Source of the DNA: Eucalyptus grandis
Taxonomy: Eukaryota > Streptophyta > Magnoliopsida > Myrtales > Myrtaceae
NCBI RefSeq assembly: GCF_016545825.1
Contig: NC_052615.1
Span: forward strand, 22,684,520 to 22,748,519
DNA length: 64,000 bases
Reading direction: 5' to 3'
In this document: in pieces, positions 11,168 through 22,524 of the stretch
Position numbering within the stretch: position 1 is the stretch's first letter
How the letters are laid out: each line of letters opens with the position of its first letter
Position numbers and translations under genes: made by a program
Notes under the pieces: generated by a model
Seen by the model: the letters and a program-made list of their open reading frames with translations, nothing else
Databases searched by the model: none
What the model was told of the DNA's origin: nothing

Positions 11168-11972
11168 GAAAATATTGAGTATTACTTAGATTCCATGTTG
11201 TTAAAATCCCTATCCATTCAATTGGCGACATATGTCACCCGGGCCCCACCACACCATAACCCCTCTTACGCTCCCTCATCATCTCACCTCTCTCTTCCCT
11301 CTCTTCTTTTTTCCTTTGTTTTTTCTTCTTCTTCCTGTCCATGATCTTCTTCTTTCTCTCTCCTCCACTTGGCCCATTTTCCTTTCTCCAACCTCAACCT
11401 CGAGTCAGACCTCCGACCCCTTGCCGCCGTTGACACATCACCTCCATCTCTGCCTCCATCTTTGCCCACTCCTTCTTTAACCTTCAGCGTTGCCGCCTCC
11501 AATCCAATTACTCCGGCGCCCTTTGCGTTCGTGCCCGTGTCGACTAAGAGGTCAAGGCCTCACGTCGCGCCAACGAACCACTCCTCCACCTTGTTCATTG
11601 CCAAAGCCGACCTTGGTTGAGCTGAGCTCTAGATCACAAATCTAGGACTCGCTCGACCTTAGTCCAAAATCTAAGGCCCAAGTTTACCGGTTGAACTCGA
11701 GCTTGATGACAAAAGGACTGAAACGGCAGCAAGGTGATGGATTGAGACGGCGGTGAGGTGGTGGTGGTGGAAGGGGATGAATGTCTGTTGTCATTCCCAT
11801 CGAAGTGAAAGGGAAGGAAAAGAAAAAACAAAGTAAAAAAAAAAAGAGGAAAGGGAAAGTCGAGGCACTAAGGGAATGGTTCTGGCATGGTGGGGCCCGA
11901 GTGACACGTGTTGCCGGATGAGTGGACTAAGATTTTGATAGCATGAAATCCAAGTGGTACCCAATATATTCT
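11168..11972. mobile_element. Fold-back element, copy 1 (long terminal inverted repeats)
   Basis: The left end (AAATATTGAGTA...GGCGACATATGTCACCCGGGCCCCACC) is matched in reverse complement by the right end near 11880-11972, which includes GGTGGGGCCCGAGTGACACGTG. The inverted repeats are imperfect and roughly 150-200 bp. The interior is C/T-rich with no transposase. A homologous element lies at the same place in two other units (37097-38010, 52488-52978), so insertion preceded the duplications. Mutator-like and generic fold-back elements both look like this; I cannot choose between them. Confidence 0.75.
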
Positions 11973-11997
11973 CATGAATATAGCATGATATAATCAT

Positions 11998-11998
<1 letters not shown>

Positions 11999-12042
<44 letters not shown>
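11999..12042. repeat. (AG)n microsatellite, about 44 bp
   Basis: Uninterrupted AG repeat about 27 bp past the right end of fold-back copy 1. A GA tract occupies the same place beside copies 2 and 3. Confidence 0.95.
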
Positions 12043-12044
<2 letters not shown>

Positions 12045-12135
12045 ACTGAAAAGTGAAATTGAAGATAATAAGTAAAAAATAAAGCTTTTCTACACAAGTC
12101 TAATAAGTTGTGTGTTTTATTCATGTAGAAAATGT

Positions 12136-12770
12136 TGCGTTTTTGGAAAATGTTTTCCAATAAGCCATTTTCCAAGAGAATGTAATTATTTTTTTGTGTT
12201 CAATTGAAACCTAAAAAGAAGTGGAAAATATTTTATGTTGCTCAATAATAATTTTTTTCTTTCATGCATTCTTTTTCTATAATATTTTATATTTTAAAAA
12301 TCAATTTTAAATTATTTATTTTTAATTTTTAATTTTTAATTTTTATTTTCTTTGTTTTGTCTTCTTCTTCTTTGATCGGTCGCCAGCTATCACCGCCAGA
12401 TTGGCGAGCCAGAGGATCGCGCTTGTCGATTTGGTGAGGCCCGAGCTCGTTGCTCGCAAATCAGTAAGCTTGGCGAGCGGCAAGCCTGGAGCCCTAGCTC
12501 GCCATCGATCGGGCGAGCAGCGAGCGGCAAGTTGGGGCTCAAGCTTGTTGCCAATCAAGCAAGAGGTTCACGTGGGTGTGAGATAAGAGAAAGTGAATGA
12601 GGAAAATATTTTTCTCTTTTAAAGTGGAAAACATTTTTCCTTATTTTAGAAGATTTTTTTCCTTCACGGAAAATGTTTTCTACAATTAATTCATTTTCCG
12701 TGAAACTAATATACGAAAAATTCGGAAAACGTTTTCGTGGAAGTTATTTTCCATGAAACAAATGGAGCCC
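12136..12770. mobile_element. Non-autonomous inverted-repeat element inserted in one unit
   Basis: About 635 bp absent from the homologous places in the other units (near 38275 and 53218). The ends contain mutually inverted motifs (GGAAAATGTTTTCC at the left; GGAAAACGTTTTC and ATTTTCCATGAAAC at the right). The centre (12370-12560) is GC-rich with many repeats of GGCGAGC. No transposase frame is present. It resembles common plant MITE-like elements; the superfamily is not determined. Confidence 0.65.
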
Positions 12771-14729
12771 AAACGAATGAATATTCTTCTGTAAGTTCAA
12801 CAATGTTTGGAAGACCGAAGCTTTATTGAAAATAACGTACATCCGTGTAATTTATTAAAAACACAAGTATATTTCTAATAGAGAATCGAATTTTTTACGC
12901 AGGTTTCTGATGCCTCGGATTTTGGATTTTCGTGTTCTTTTTAGTGAAAAAAAAATCCTATATGGTGATTTATCAAGTTGTAAAGTCAGCAATTAGGATC
13001 CTGATGTTTAGAAAAACATAAAAAGATGTGAATCATTATGGAGTCTCCACGTCGAATGGATTTTGGCGGGCTCGGATCCTGAAAGGTGTTTGGGTCTAAG
13101 CCAAAAAATGAGTCGTTCTATATAGGTGACACAATCCCGAGTTAAATCAAGTTAATGCATTTTTTACCCTATTTTGCGCTTTAGAAAATGAGTCACGTTT
13201 TTCAAGTGCAAATATTTCTAGGAAAAATATCTTTGACAAGTGAATAAATTTAACATGTCTAATGACCGCGACCTTATGAAGTTTTTAAATGACCACAAAA
13301 TTAATTTGCTTGATACATCATAATAACAGATTAAACAGAAATTGGAAAACTCTTAGAATGGCTATGGTTATATAAATTATCAATTGAAGAAAAGAATGTT
13401 TAAAAATCATAATAAGGCGAATCACGTAAAGAGTATCTTACAATGAAAACGTTATACTTTTTCGTAATAAAGAAAAAATTATACTTATAAAGCTCTATCC
13501 AATTTCAGCTTTCAACCAAAAAAGTAACAATCCTTTGATATTTTATAAATTATATATTTTTTTTGTGATATTAAATATATCTTAACTAGCAATATCAATC
13601 ATTGTATAATTTTAACTACTCCCGATTTTCAACTATGATTGTGATGGTTCTAGCAAAATCACCCAAAAAAAAAAAAAAAAATCTTCATTTTTCAGGTAAA
13701 CTCAGGTCAATCATAGTTGATCTGACCCAACTAGTGAATTATTTGAGCATTGTCAAAGATAATAAGATTCGTCTACTAAATTAATTTATTAAGTGAAGCA
13801 ATGCTCTGTAAGTTTTTGTTTAAGTCAATGGCCTTTCAAGCACTGAACCAAATTTTGTCAGGAACAAATTTAGGAGATGAATCGTAATGTCTTAAATGTT
13901 GAAATTATTTCCATTCATCGCATTTATAATGCGGCATCATAGAAATTTTATACTTCTTCCATGGCAAATAAGATGGGATATTGTGTAATTTTGAATGTTT
14001 CAAATTTTTAATAATGATTCAAATAGAAAAAGATACTGAAACTTACTTTCATGTCGGATAAAATTGGGTTAAACACAGGTTGACTTGACCCAACCCAACT
14101 CGGAAATTTAGAGGTCATGGCACGTTAACTCAGTTGTTTTGTGCATTGGAAAAGGACCACCCCTTTCCTATTTTCAAAGCGGGTTTGGGTGGACTATCGG
14201 GTTCAAGTTGGTTTTTGTGGGGTCTACTTAAATCTAGTTCCCAAAATCTTTGAATTATTTTCAAGCCAATGTGTTTCTAGTTTCCTGTATGGAAAATACG
14301 GGACCCTATCATTGGCTCAAAATAACGGGCTATCATTTAAGTGGCCTAATCATCCTTCAACTCGTACCATCAAATGTGATATTGGATCTTGAAACTTATT
14401 GTTATGCGATGAAATTGTTTAGCTTTTTTTTTTACAGTCACAAAAAGATTGTTGAGGAAGGGTACTGACCTTGAGTGCTTAATTTACTTGCAACACATAA
14501 AGAAACTCCTGTGATTATGTAAATTGCATACTTTTTGAGGATAACAACCTGAAACAAGGCTACTATCAATACAAAGAGTCGACCTTATTCCAAAAGGGAC
14601 AATGAAGTAATATCACCATACTAAGTAGAAGCAAAATCTTAGTTGTAAAACATGATTTTGAGATAACAATGTAGGCAAAGGCTAATCTTCATCCACACTC
14701 AGCCAAGTAGTAATCCATCAAAATCATCA
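12771..14729. other. Spacer and 3'-flank module of copy B
   Basis: No gene. Parts match 38280-40597 and 53230-54850. Short open frames near 14141-14468 recur in other units only because the DNA is duplicated. AT-rich, with the recurring phrase GACTTGACCCAACCC and a poly-A tract near 13664. Confidence 0.7.
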
Positions 14730-16272
14730 TTAAGAAGGCTTCAATGAATTGACGATGTCAATGACAAATCGGTACTTAACATCTGCTTTTGATAGACGCT
14801 CCATGGCAGTGTTCACATAATCCATGGGAATAAGCTCAATATCTGCGACTATGTTGTGCTTCGCTGCAAAATCAATCATCTCTTGCGTCTCTTTTATCCC
14901 TCCAATGCAACTTCCTCCCACCATCTTTCTACCTGTCATTGGTCTTATTTGTTACTATTTTTCACATTCATGAAACTCTGAATTTGTCTTCTACTAAAAC
15001 TAAAATTGTTTCAATTATAAACACCAATTACGAAGGTAGTTTTCTTTTCCAAAGCACTATAGAACACAAAAGACATGCTTAGGCTTACCCATGAGGAGTG
15101 GAAAAGCAAGTAGCTCTAGTGGCTTCTCTGGTGCACCAACCATGACAAGCTTTCCATTAGTTTTCAAGAGACCGATTACAGGCAAAAGAGCATGTACAGC
15201 TGAGACTGTGTCAATGATACCATCTATTGTACCCATTGCAAGCTGCAGTTAATAAAAGATAATAACATAAATCTACATTCAGTCCTCATCCCTATACATC
15301 ATCAAAGAAAATAATATGTTGTGACTATAACTTACTTCCATCTCTTTTGTGTTACGGCTAACCAAGAATGCATCAGCTCCCAAATGGTCCATGGCTTCCT
15401 TCTTTTTATTAGGTGAGGTACCGATGACGGTCACTTTGAGACCCATGGCCTTAGCAAACTTTACAGCCATATGCCCGAGCCCACCAAGCCCAACTACCCC
15501 TAAATGCATTCCGGCCTTATCAAGCCCATAGTACTTCAATGGACTATAGACAGTGATCCCGGCACAGAGGAGAGGAGCACTACCGTCAAGAGGCAAATTG
15601 TCGGGGATTTTGATCACGAAGTGCTCGTCCGATACCATGATGTCTGAATAGCCACCATGGGTGGTGCTTCCATCATAGTACTTTGCACCATAGGTTAAGA
15701 TCATTTCAGGGCAGTAATTCTCAAGATCCTCTTTGCAATTTGCACAAGAGCGACATGATCCGACCATACACCCAACACCCACTTTGTCCCCAACTTTAAA
15801 TTTTTTCACTTTGGTGCCTACTTCGGTGACCATTCCTACAATCTCATGCCTGCATACAGTGGTCAATCTGTGTCATTATCGGCTTAAAATTGTATTATTT
15901 ATCTAAGAGAATCGAAAGGGATGATGTTTTAGAAAACTCATACCCGGGCACTACAGGATAAGAAGTTATTCCCCACTCGTTCTTGATATTATGGAGATCG
16001 GAATGGCATATACCACAATACAATATCTGAAAAGTTACATCCTTTTCTCCGGTGGCCCTATAAAACATAAAATCAGTGAATTTGAAAAGAAAGATGTTCC
16101 CCTCTGTTGAATTTTTTGGTGCACCACCCAAAATGAGAATCAACGAAAAGAAAAAGAAAACCAAAAGATGTTACCTTCTTGAGAACCTAAAGGGAGAGAG
16201 ATGCCCTGTAGTGTCTCTGGCTGCCCATCCAAAAGCCTTCACTGGATGTTCATTCTCTGTGGACATTGCCAT
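14730..16272 (-). CDS. Dehydrogenase copy B: CAD/mannitol dehydrogenase-like, intact
   Basis: Five exons: 16175-16272, 15944-16057, 15336-15849, 15089-15242 and 14730-14932. They sum to 1083 bases (360 codons plus stop) with GT-AG introns of 117, 94, 93 and 156 bp. The product is a zinc-dependent medium-chain dehydrogenase. Catalytic zinc ligands fit Cys50 (CGICHSD), His72 (GHE) and Cys166 (LLCAG); structural zinc Cys103, 106, 109 and 117; GLGGLG Rossmann loop at 191-196; Thr-Ser after the second strand suits NADP rather than NAD. Family members (ELI3, mannitol dehydrogenase, CAD classes) interconvert aromatic or sugar aldehydes and alcohols in the cytosol; the substrate cannot be read from sequence. 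Length matches the usual 355-365 residues. Start: the first ATG of MAMSTENEH. Confidence 0.95.
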
Positions 16273-16545
16273 TTCACTGAGCTTGACGAGCACGGCTTAA
16301 ATCTCAAACTGGAAGAGAACCGGGTTATCTGTGTGTTTTGAGATGCGAAGAGAACGCTGATGAGAGGGGAGGCGAGAAGCGTTGGTACTTATATAGGGCT
16401 TGTGACGGTACTGGAAGCGGTGGTGATGACGCACTTGGTGAGCGAACTGAACCAGGTGGTGACGTGCTTAGTGAGCGAATTGAAGCGGACGTTGTGCGTC
16501 ATCATCTATTCCCGTTTGGTTGACCAGTCAACCGTTTGCCTGCTT
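16273..16545 (-). promoter_or_regulatory. Promoter of dehydrogenase copy B
   Basis: TATATAA (minus strand, 16389-16395) lies about 117 bp above the ATG, giving a leader of roughly 85-90 bases. The upstream GAGCGAA units are only 33 bp apart (16440, 16473), a contracted form of the roughly 80-90 bp unit in other copies. TGACG motifs occur in them. The paired W-box TTGACCAGTCAA is at 16520-16531. These motifs fit WRKY and TGA-factor control, as known for defence-induced ELI3 genes; activity is inferred. Confidence 0.65.
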
Positions 16546-17831
16546 GCAGCCCAAGAAGATAATATATAAAATCTTGTAGGCGTCCTTTTTTCGCAGTTAA
16601 TTAAAGCATTCCCATACCAATTAATTAATAGATGAAAGTTTAGCGTAGTCTGTGACGTGCCAAATTCGGCCACGTTATACCCAGAGCCTATTTTTCTTTT
16701 TTACTTATTTTAAATATAAAATTCTATACCTTAAAATATTCCAACAAAAGGTAGGAATTCCACAAAATCCAAAAGGATGATTTTTGAAAAATCGATATTT
16801 TTTGAAAGAAAGTTGCCTAAAATGTGAATACGATAATTTTTTTTCCAATATTAATGACAATACATAGCTGAACTCTAGTATTTTGTAATAACACTTGGCT
16901 AGCGGACCCTGGCTTTTGCACACGCCCCTCTTGATAGAGATTATGGTTTCCGTGTCACCACAAATGTCCCAACCCGCTTCTCGGATCCTAAAAGACGGTC
17001 TTCCGACATTGTTTAGATGTTACACTATCAATAGTACTGACGTCGACATGTGACGTGACATGCTAATACGTTGTTTCTAAAAAAATAGAGAATTCTGACA
17101 CGTTGAGACATATTATATATTAAACATATATTTTTATATTTACATGATAAATTATTATTAAAATTAAATTAATTTAATTCAAATTCAAAAATAAATAAAT
17201 AATTAGAAGAGCCTAATACGAATTTGCATTAAAAAATTAAAAATTATTTGTTAATATCATTTATTGTTTTAATTTGAAAATTTCAACTTCACTTAAATAT
17301 GCCATAAAACTTGGAGAAAAAACAAACTTTGGAGTAAATTGTTTGTTACCGGAAGTGAGAGTCGGAAGAAAAGAGAATACCGAGTTTTTCTTTTTATCCC
17401 TATTTATTATTTTTATTATTTTCTATTTTCTTACATATTTACATTTTGACCATCTATTTATTGAAAATTTTAAAAATCAACTCTATGCGTGTTGGAATTT
17501 TGAATTCTCATGTTGAAATTCTCGACTCGCGTGTCGAAAAATGTCGCAAGAGTTGATTAAGTGGCGGGAGAGATAATCAAGTGTTGAATTTTTTGACACA
17601 TATTGACCGATTGTCAGAGAGCATCGAAGAGTATCGGAGAGTATTGAACATGTATTGAAATATCCGACACAATAAGAAGACTCCTGAAGAATGAAATCTG
17701 ACACGCAGGCTTGGGATAAAAAACAAAGCAATATAGCGCCCGGTCAAATGGCCCTAACCTTTGAACCGGGAGGAGAATATCATTTCGGAGAACTCTTTTG
17801 CGAGCACTAGCTCCCTCCATCCCTCATCACG
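16546..17831. other. Array spacer between copy B promoter and PPR fragment
   Basis: AT-rich and without genes. It recurs near 33480-34767 and 56800-58089, and in a more diverged form near 62680-63380. It includes the phrases TTGTTTAGATGTTACACT and GGAGAGCATCG/AGAG. Short open frames in it are not shared in frame between copies. Confidence 0.65.
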
Positions 17832-18119
17832 TGCGATTCTCTAATTCGTGGTCACGGTAGAATTGGGGAGCTGGATGATGCTCATAGGCTGCTTAAAATG
17901 ATGGAAGAAAGTGGTTTAGATCCTGATGTGGGGAGATTTTGATTTGTTGGATTCATTGCATGAGAAAGGTATCGAAGCATATCAAGTGATCGGTACATCG
18001 TTAGTTGATGGCTGTTGCGAATCGGGACAAACTTGAGGGTGCCCGTAGATTGCATGATAAATTTCTCTTGCAGGATTGCAAGCCTAGTTCGTTCACTTAC
18101 AATGCCTTGATAGGTCGTG
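17832..18119 (+). pseudogene. PPR gene fragment in unit B
   Basis: In one frame the start reads as part of pentatricopeptide repeats (GELDDAHRLLKMMEESGL), then GIEAYQ...SLVDGYC and, after a stop and frame change, EGARRLHDKF and CKPSSFTYNALI. This is the wording of Rf-like P-class PPR proteins that bind organellar RNA. A piece between the two halves, still present at 63480-63530, is deleted here, and no start or full repeat array exists. It is a dead fragment duplicated with the array; the GYC codon reads GCC (TGT TGC) here. Confidence 0.8.
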
Positions 18120-19771
18120 TTTCGTTAGAATTTCTATAAGAACGAAATATCTTTCATTGAAGGTTGTTCTTCGATTTTTTTTAGAACGGACCAAGGTTCT
18201 ACACCAACTCCGGACAAAAGATATCAAATGTAATGTTAAATTTACTTCTTAGGTCCAAACAAAACTATATAATACTGAGTTAAGTTAGAATTTAATCAAC
18301 AACAATGCCCAAAGATTATATGTCCAGATTTGAACTATGTCAGAATTCAATCAACAAAACAAATTGAGGATAGTTAAATACAATGCCGGAATCTAATCAA
18401 TGGCACTACTCCAATGTACTGAGATACAATACTAGAATTTAATCTACGGAAATGCGTGTAAATAGGAGAACACAATGTTAGAATTTAATTAGCGACGATG
18501 CACTGGGATATAGATACACATAGGAATCTAATCAACGATAAGCTACAGTTAAGAATATTAAAGTGTAGTACGTGAAATATAAAGAGATAACACTTTGATT
18601 GATTTTTTGAGGGCCACTCGTCAGATGACTGGTGGTATTTATAGAAAAATTTTGTAACTGCTTGGTAGTTGTGTATCATCCTTTAACCGCTTCTGACCTT
18701 GCCCACATTACTTATTCGGGTGACCACGATCCATCATCGTACTTCAATAATTGGACACGTGGCAATCCCCTGCCTAGTCATCTATCACTAGGCATTTATA
18801 CCCATGCTAGTCGATAGCCAAGTGACACGGCCCGCAGATGAAGCATGATCCAAGATCGTCCGTGATTCGACCGTGTCACGCACCAGGGCTTTGCTGCGGA
18901 CAACCCTGATCGATCACTAATCCGTCCCTGACCAATCCATGAAACAATGCCCGATCCGTCCATGCGCAATACAGGAGATGATCCCTGCATGACCAGTGAC
19001 CAACTCCTTATCAATGCTCGGCCAGCCCTTGCACAACCTGGAGTTGTTCACCTACTCTGTGTCAGGCACCCATGCTCGCCCATGTTGACCCTATTCTTGC
19101 TTCTGACATGCGCCTATGATTATGGCACTGACACTAAAGGGTTCTTTTTATTATCATCCTAAAATTGAATCCCCACATGGTCGCATGTCCAACGATCTTT
19201 AAGCACTGTGAGATCAATGGTATGATTACACAGCAAAATACACTCTCCCGCACCAAGCACAATCATAGTCCATATACAAGTGTCTTTGTAATGCGTCAAT
19301 CGTTTGCCACATGCATCTTGTGTCATCTTTCAAAACGACTCACTCGAGGAATATTTTACCGCGTTTTAAATAATTAAAAGAGGATTAGACTTGAAAGGAA
19401 GTGACCATGAATTTTAGATGGTTGTGACTCAAAGTAATGCAATCACTCAAGAGTCGTGACATTTACTTATAATTTTCTAGATATTGATGAACACCTCCCC
19501 CACGTTCGATTTGAGTTGGTGACGATCGGCTGCTTGCTTTTGTTTTCTTTTCTCGCTTTTTATTTCATTTTTTCTAATAAAATTTGCAATCTAGTTCAGT
19601 CGGGAAAGGTGGGTATGCTTGATGAAGACAAAAATGTGAATTAGTAATATATGGGGCACAAATTAAGTGTTATGCTATACAAGCAGAGATGTATATATTT
19701 ACGTGATAGAAGTTTGACTTTATTATAAAAAAATCTAAAATTATTGTTATTATGATTCCACATTAATTGTA
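18120..19771. other. Array spacer with inverted repeat, left of copia insertion
   Basis: No gene. Recurs at 35051-36942. From about 18240 to 18560 there are loose repeats of 'GAATTTAATCAACAACAATG'-like phrases. GTGACACGG at 18822-18830 is inverted at 18871-18879 (CCGTGTCAC), a possible 9-bp stem. The spacer ends with the target-site bases CTATC at 19772-19776. Confidence 0.6.
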
Positions 19772-19776
19772 CTATC

Positions 19777-20737
19777 TGTTGGAGAAAACTCATTTACTAT
19801 TTTGAAGTTGACAAAACGTTTCTAAAATTCTAGTCGGAAGACTTGCAGACTCAAGTATTATAGTCTGAAGAACTCCAGACTCTTTTGTCAAAGTCTGAAA
19901 ACAGCTAGACTTTAATCTTAAAGTCTGACCTAACTAACAGATTCCAGACCGAAGAGTGAAGACTTATCCAGATGTGGCTTTATCCTTAATGATTCGGTTC
20001 GTATGGTTCGTGGAAGATCTTATGGCTGGATATAGCATCTTATGATCAATTATTCTTATTGAAATCAATTCGGATAATCAAATCTCTTGAAATGCGAAGT
20101 ATACTTAGAAGGTTCAATTTATGGAAACCAAGATCCTGATTGTATGGGCGAGCAGGATTGATGTGCTTTTATCACATTCCTAAAATGACTTGAGATCTCC
20201 TTAATTGATTCTGTCCAACGGATAGATTGGAAGAATTCATTTGGAAAGTGCCAACGGCCGTGAAGGTATGAAGGAGTATTTAAGGTGGACTCTCTAGTTG
20301 TTCGATAGAGCGCGTGAAAGAAAAATTTCAAAGTCTGAAGCTACCTTGTTCTTTGCTATTTCATTTGTCAAGTTTAACTTGTACTCAAGAGAGAGAACAG
20401 ACGCTTATGAGACTTTGGAAAAGTGTAGTAGAGTTTCTACACTATGAAGTCAAGGACGTGAGACTGTAAAATCTCTTTTGATTCTTAGTGAAATCCAACC
20501 AATAGGCTGTCAATGCGGGAGAGTGGACGTAGGCTTGATCTAAGCCGAACCACTATAAACTTTGTGTTCTTATTCTCTTCCGTGAACTCTTCTATTCATT
20601 CGCAAATTTACTAAACTCGTTCCAGTTCATTGCTTTGAAGATTCTAGTATGAAAGAAAATGTTTTATAAATAATTTCACAAAAGATTTTTCTTTAACACA
20701 TATTCACCCCCTCTAGGTGTTAATACTAGCCATTTCA
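19777..20737 (+). repeat. 5' LTR of copia element 1
   Basis: About 961 bp, TGTTGG...CATTTCA, ending just before the primer site. Matches 42750-43566 and 51380-52334. The first 200 bp hold several repeats of AGTCTGAAGA and its variants, some in inverted relation with TTCAGAC. Confidence 0.92.
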
Positions 20738-20739
20738 AT

Positions 20740-20751
20740 TGGTATCAGAGC
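20740..20751 (+). other. Primer binding site of copia element 1
   Basis: TGGTATCAGAGC two bases after the LTR, complementary to initiator methionine tRNA. The second element has one change here (TGGTATTAGAGC, 43569-43580). Confidence 0.9.
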
Positions 20752-20808
20752 TTGTGTGCTCATTATATTGAAGTATTTTAGTTTTGAGTTAAAGATCTAC
20801 GGCTAGTA

Positions 20809-22492
20809 TTTTGGCTCCAGGTTTGGTTGAAGGCTAAAGAAATACCAAACCGCCTTACTTTGATGGGAAGGAATATAATGTGTGGAAGAACAAGATTAAG
20901 GCATTCCTAAGATCGAAAGATCCCCTGGAATGGGATGTGGTAGAAAAAGAGATTAATCCCAAAGCTACATCAACTTCAGAAAGAGTGGCAAAATGACACA
21001 AGAAGAATTAACCAAGAGACAAGCTCTTGATGCTAAAGCCATCTACTCTTTATATTGTGCTTTATCTCCAACTGAGTATAACAAAATTTCATCTTGTGAA
21101 ATAGCAAAAGAAGTCTAGGACAGGTTGCATGTCACCTATGAAGGAACTGATCCAGTTAAAGAAACAAAAATCAATATCCTGCTCAAACAGTATGAAGCCT
21201 TCAAGATGAAGCCACGAGAATCCATCACTGACATGTTCAGTCGTTTTACAGATATTGTAAATAGACTAGCATATCAGGGACAGCCAATCTCAGGACCAAT
21301 GAAGGTTAACAAATTGCTGCGTGGACTCTCCAAAGACTGGAATCGCGTGAAAACTTCAATAAGAGAAACCCATAGGATCATGTCGCTTTTTGTAGACGAA
21401 CTAGTTGGCACACTTCAATCATATGAAGTGGAGCAAATCAATGAGGAAGAAGATCCTAAAGGTAAGAAGTCAATTGCTTTAAAATCTAATGATGATTCTA
21501 ATACAGAGTCAGAAGATGATATGGACGATGAAGAACTAGCACCCATGATAAGGAGATTCAAAAAGTTGAATAGAAATGGAAGAAGATTCAACTAAAAGAA
21601 ACAAAACGCTCAAAAGTTTCAAAACAAATCAACTGAGGATGATGAAGTCAACAAAGATGTGATATGTTTTGAATGCAAGAAAAAAGGGCACATCAGACCC
21701 AACTATCCTTTGATGAAGAAAAAGAATGGAAGAACTGAGAAATACATAAAGTCTCTCAAAGCAGAGATATGTAGCGATACTGAATGCGAAGAAAGTGATG
21801 AAGAATATGTCAATATATTTCTAATGACAAATTCAGAATTAGACTCAGACTCTGAAATAGATCCAGACACAGACTCAGACAATAAAATCGAGGTTAGTAA
21901 TTTAAAAATTCCAACTAAAGTCTCGAAGTACATAGATGAACTTTGTCTTAGTCTCAAAACCTCTCTTACAAAGATTTCCGAGCTGAAGAGGGAGATTTCT
22001 AAACTTAAGCAACAAGAAGCTTTTTGGAAAGAAAAGTTTGAAAATCTAGACAACATTTTGTTGATTTGAAAGAAAATCCAGATTCTCTTTCAAAGGAAAA
22101 TACTTTTTTGAAAGAAGACATTTCAAATATTACAAAAAGGCATTCAATAGGATTTGAGAAGTCGAAAAAGATTCTTTCAATACAAAGACTTTATTTCAAT
22201 AAATCTGGTTTGGGTATGACTCCAGAAACCATTCTTCTAATTGATTTTTCAAAAGTAAAGGAAAGAATCAAACAAAGACTTACAAAAACATATTACATAA
22301 ATCACTTTCAAAGAGATTTTGTAAAACCTGTTGGCTGAAGTGCTCTGAAATGTTCAAAGTGTAACCGCTCAGAACATTTTGAGAAAAAATGTCCCAAGGT
22401 TTGGAGACCTGTTAAAAAGGATTTGGCAAAAACTGTATTTTGTACTAACTCCCCTGGACCCAAGAAGATATGGGTACCAAAGAAAGCTTGAG
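20809..22492 (+). pseudogene. copia element 1 gag, inactivated
   Basis: The expected start codon is ACG (20809-20811), where element 2 has ATG. A TAA follows within 20 codons, and TGG has become TAG near 21116. The capsid (UBN2-type) region is readable at 21125-21595 and ends at a TAA that element 2 also has. The first zinc knuckle (CFECKKKGHIRPNY, from about 21665) has lost its last Cys to Tyr. A long acidic, coiled-coil-like stretch follows (about 21760-22060), then a second knuckle, CSKCNRSEHFEKKC, at about 22352-22393. Confidence 0.87.
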
Positions 22493-22524
22493 TTCTTTTT
22501 ATGATTGCAGGTCACTATAAAAAA

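Noticed and set aside
14141..14392. Plus-strand open frame of 83 codons recurring at 30949, 40008 and 54249
   Set aside because: It lies in the duplicated 3'-flank module; its conservation is explained by recent duplication, the composition is not protein-like, and the related A/C/G-type modules (27270, 59740) do not keep it.
15349..15531. Plus-strand frames antisense to dehydrogenase exon 3 (also at 28450, 32162, 41192, 60951)
   Set aside because: They mirror the coding strand of a well-supported gene and have no independent homology.
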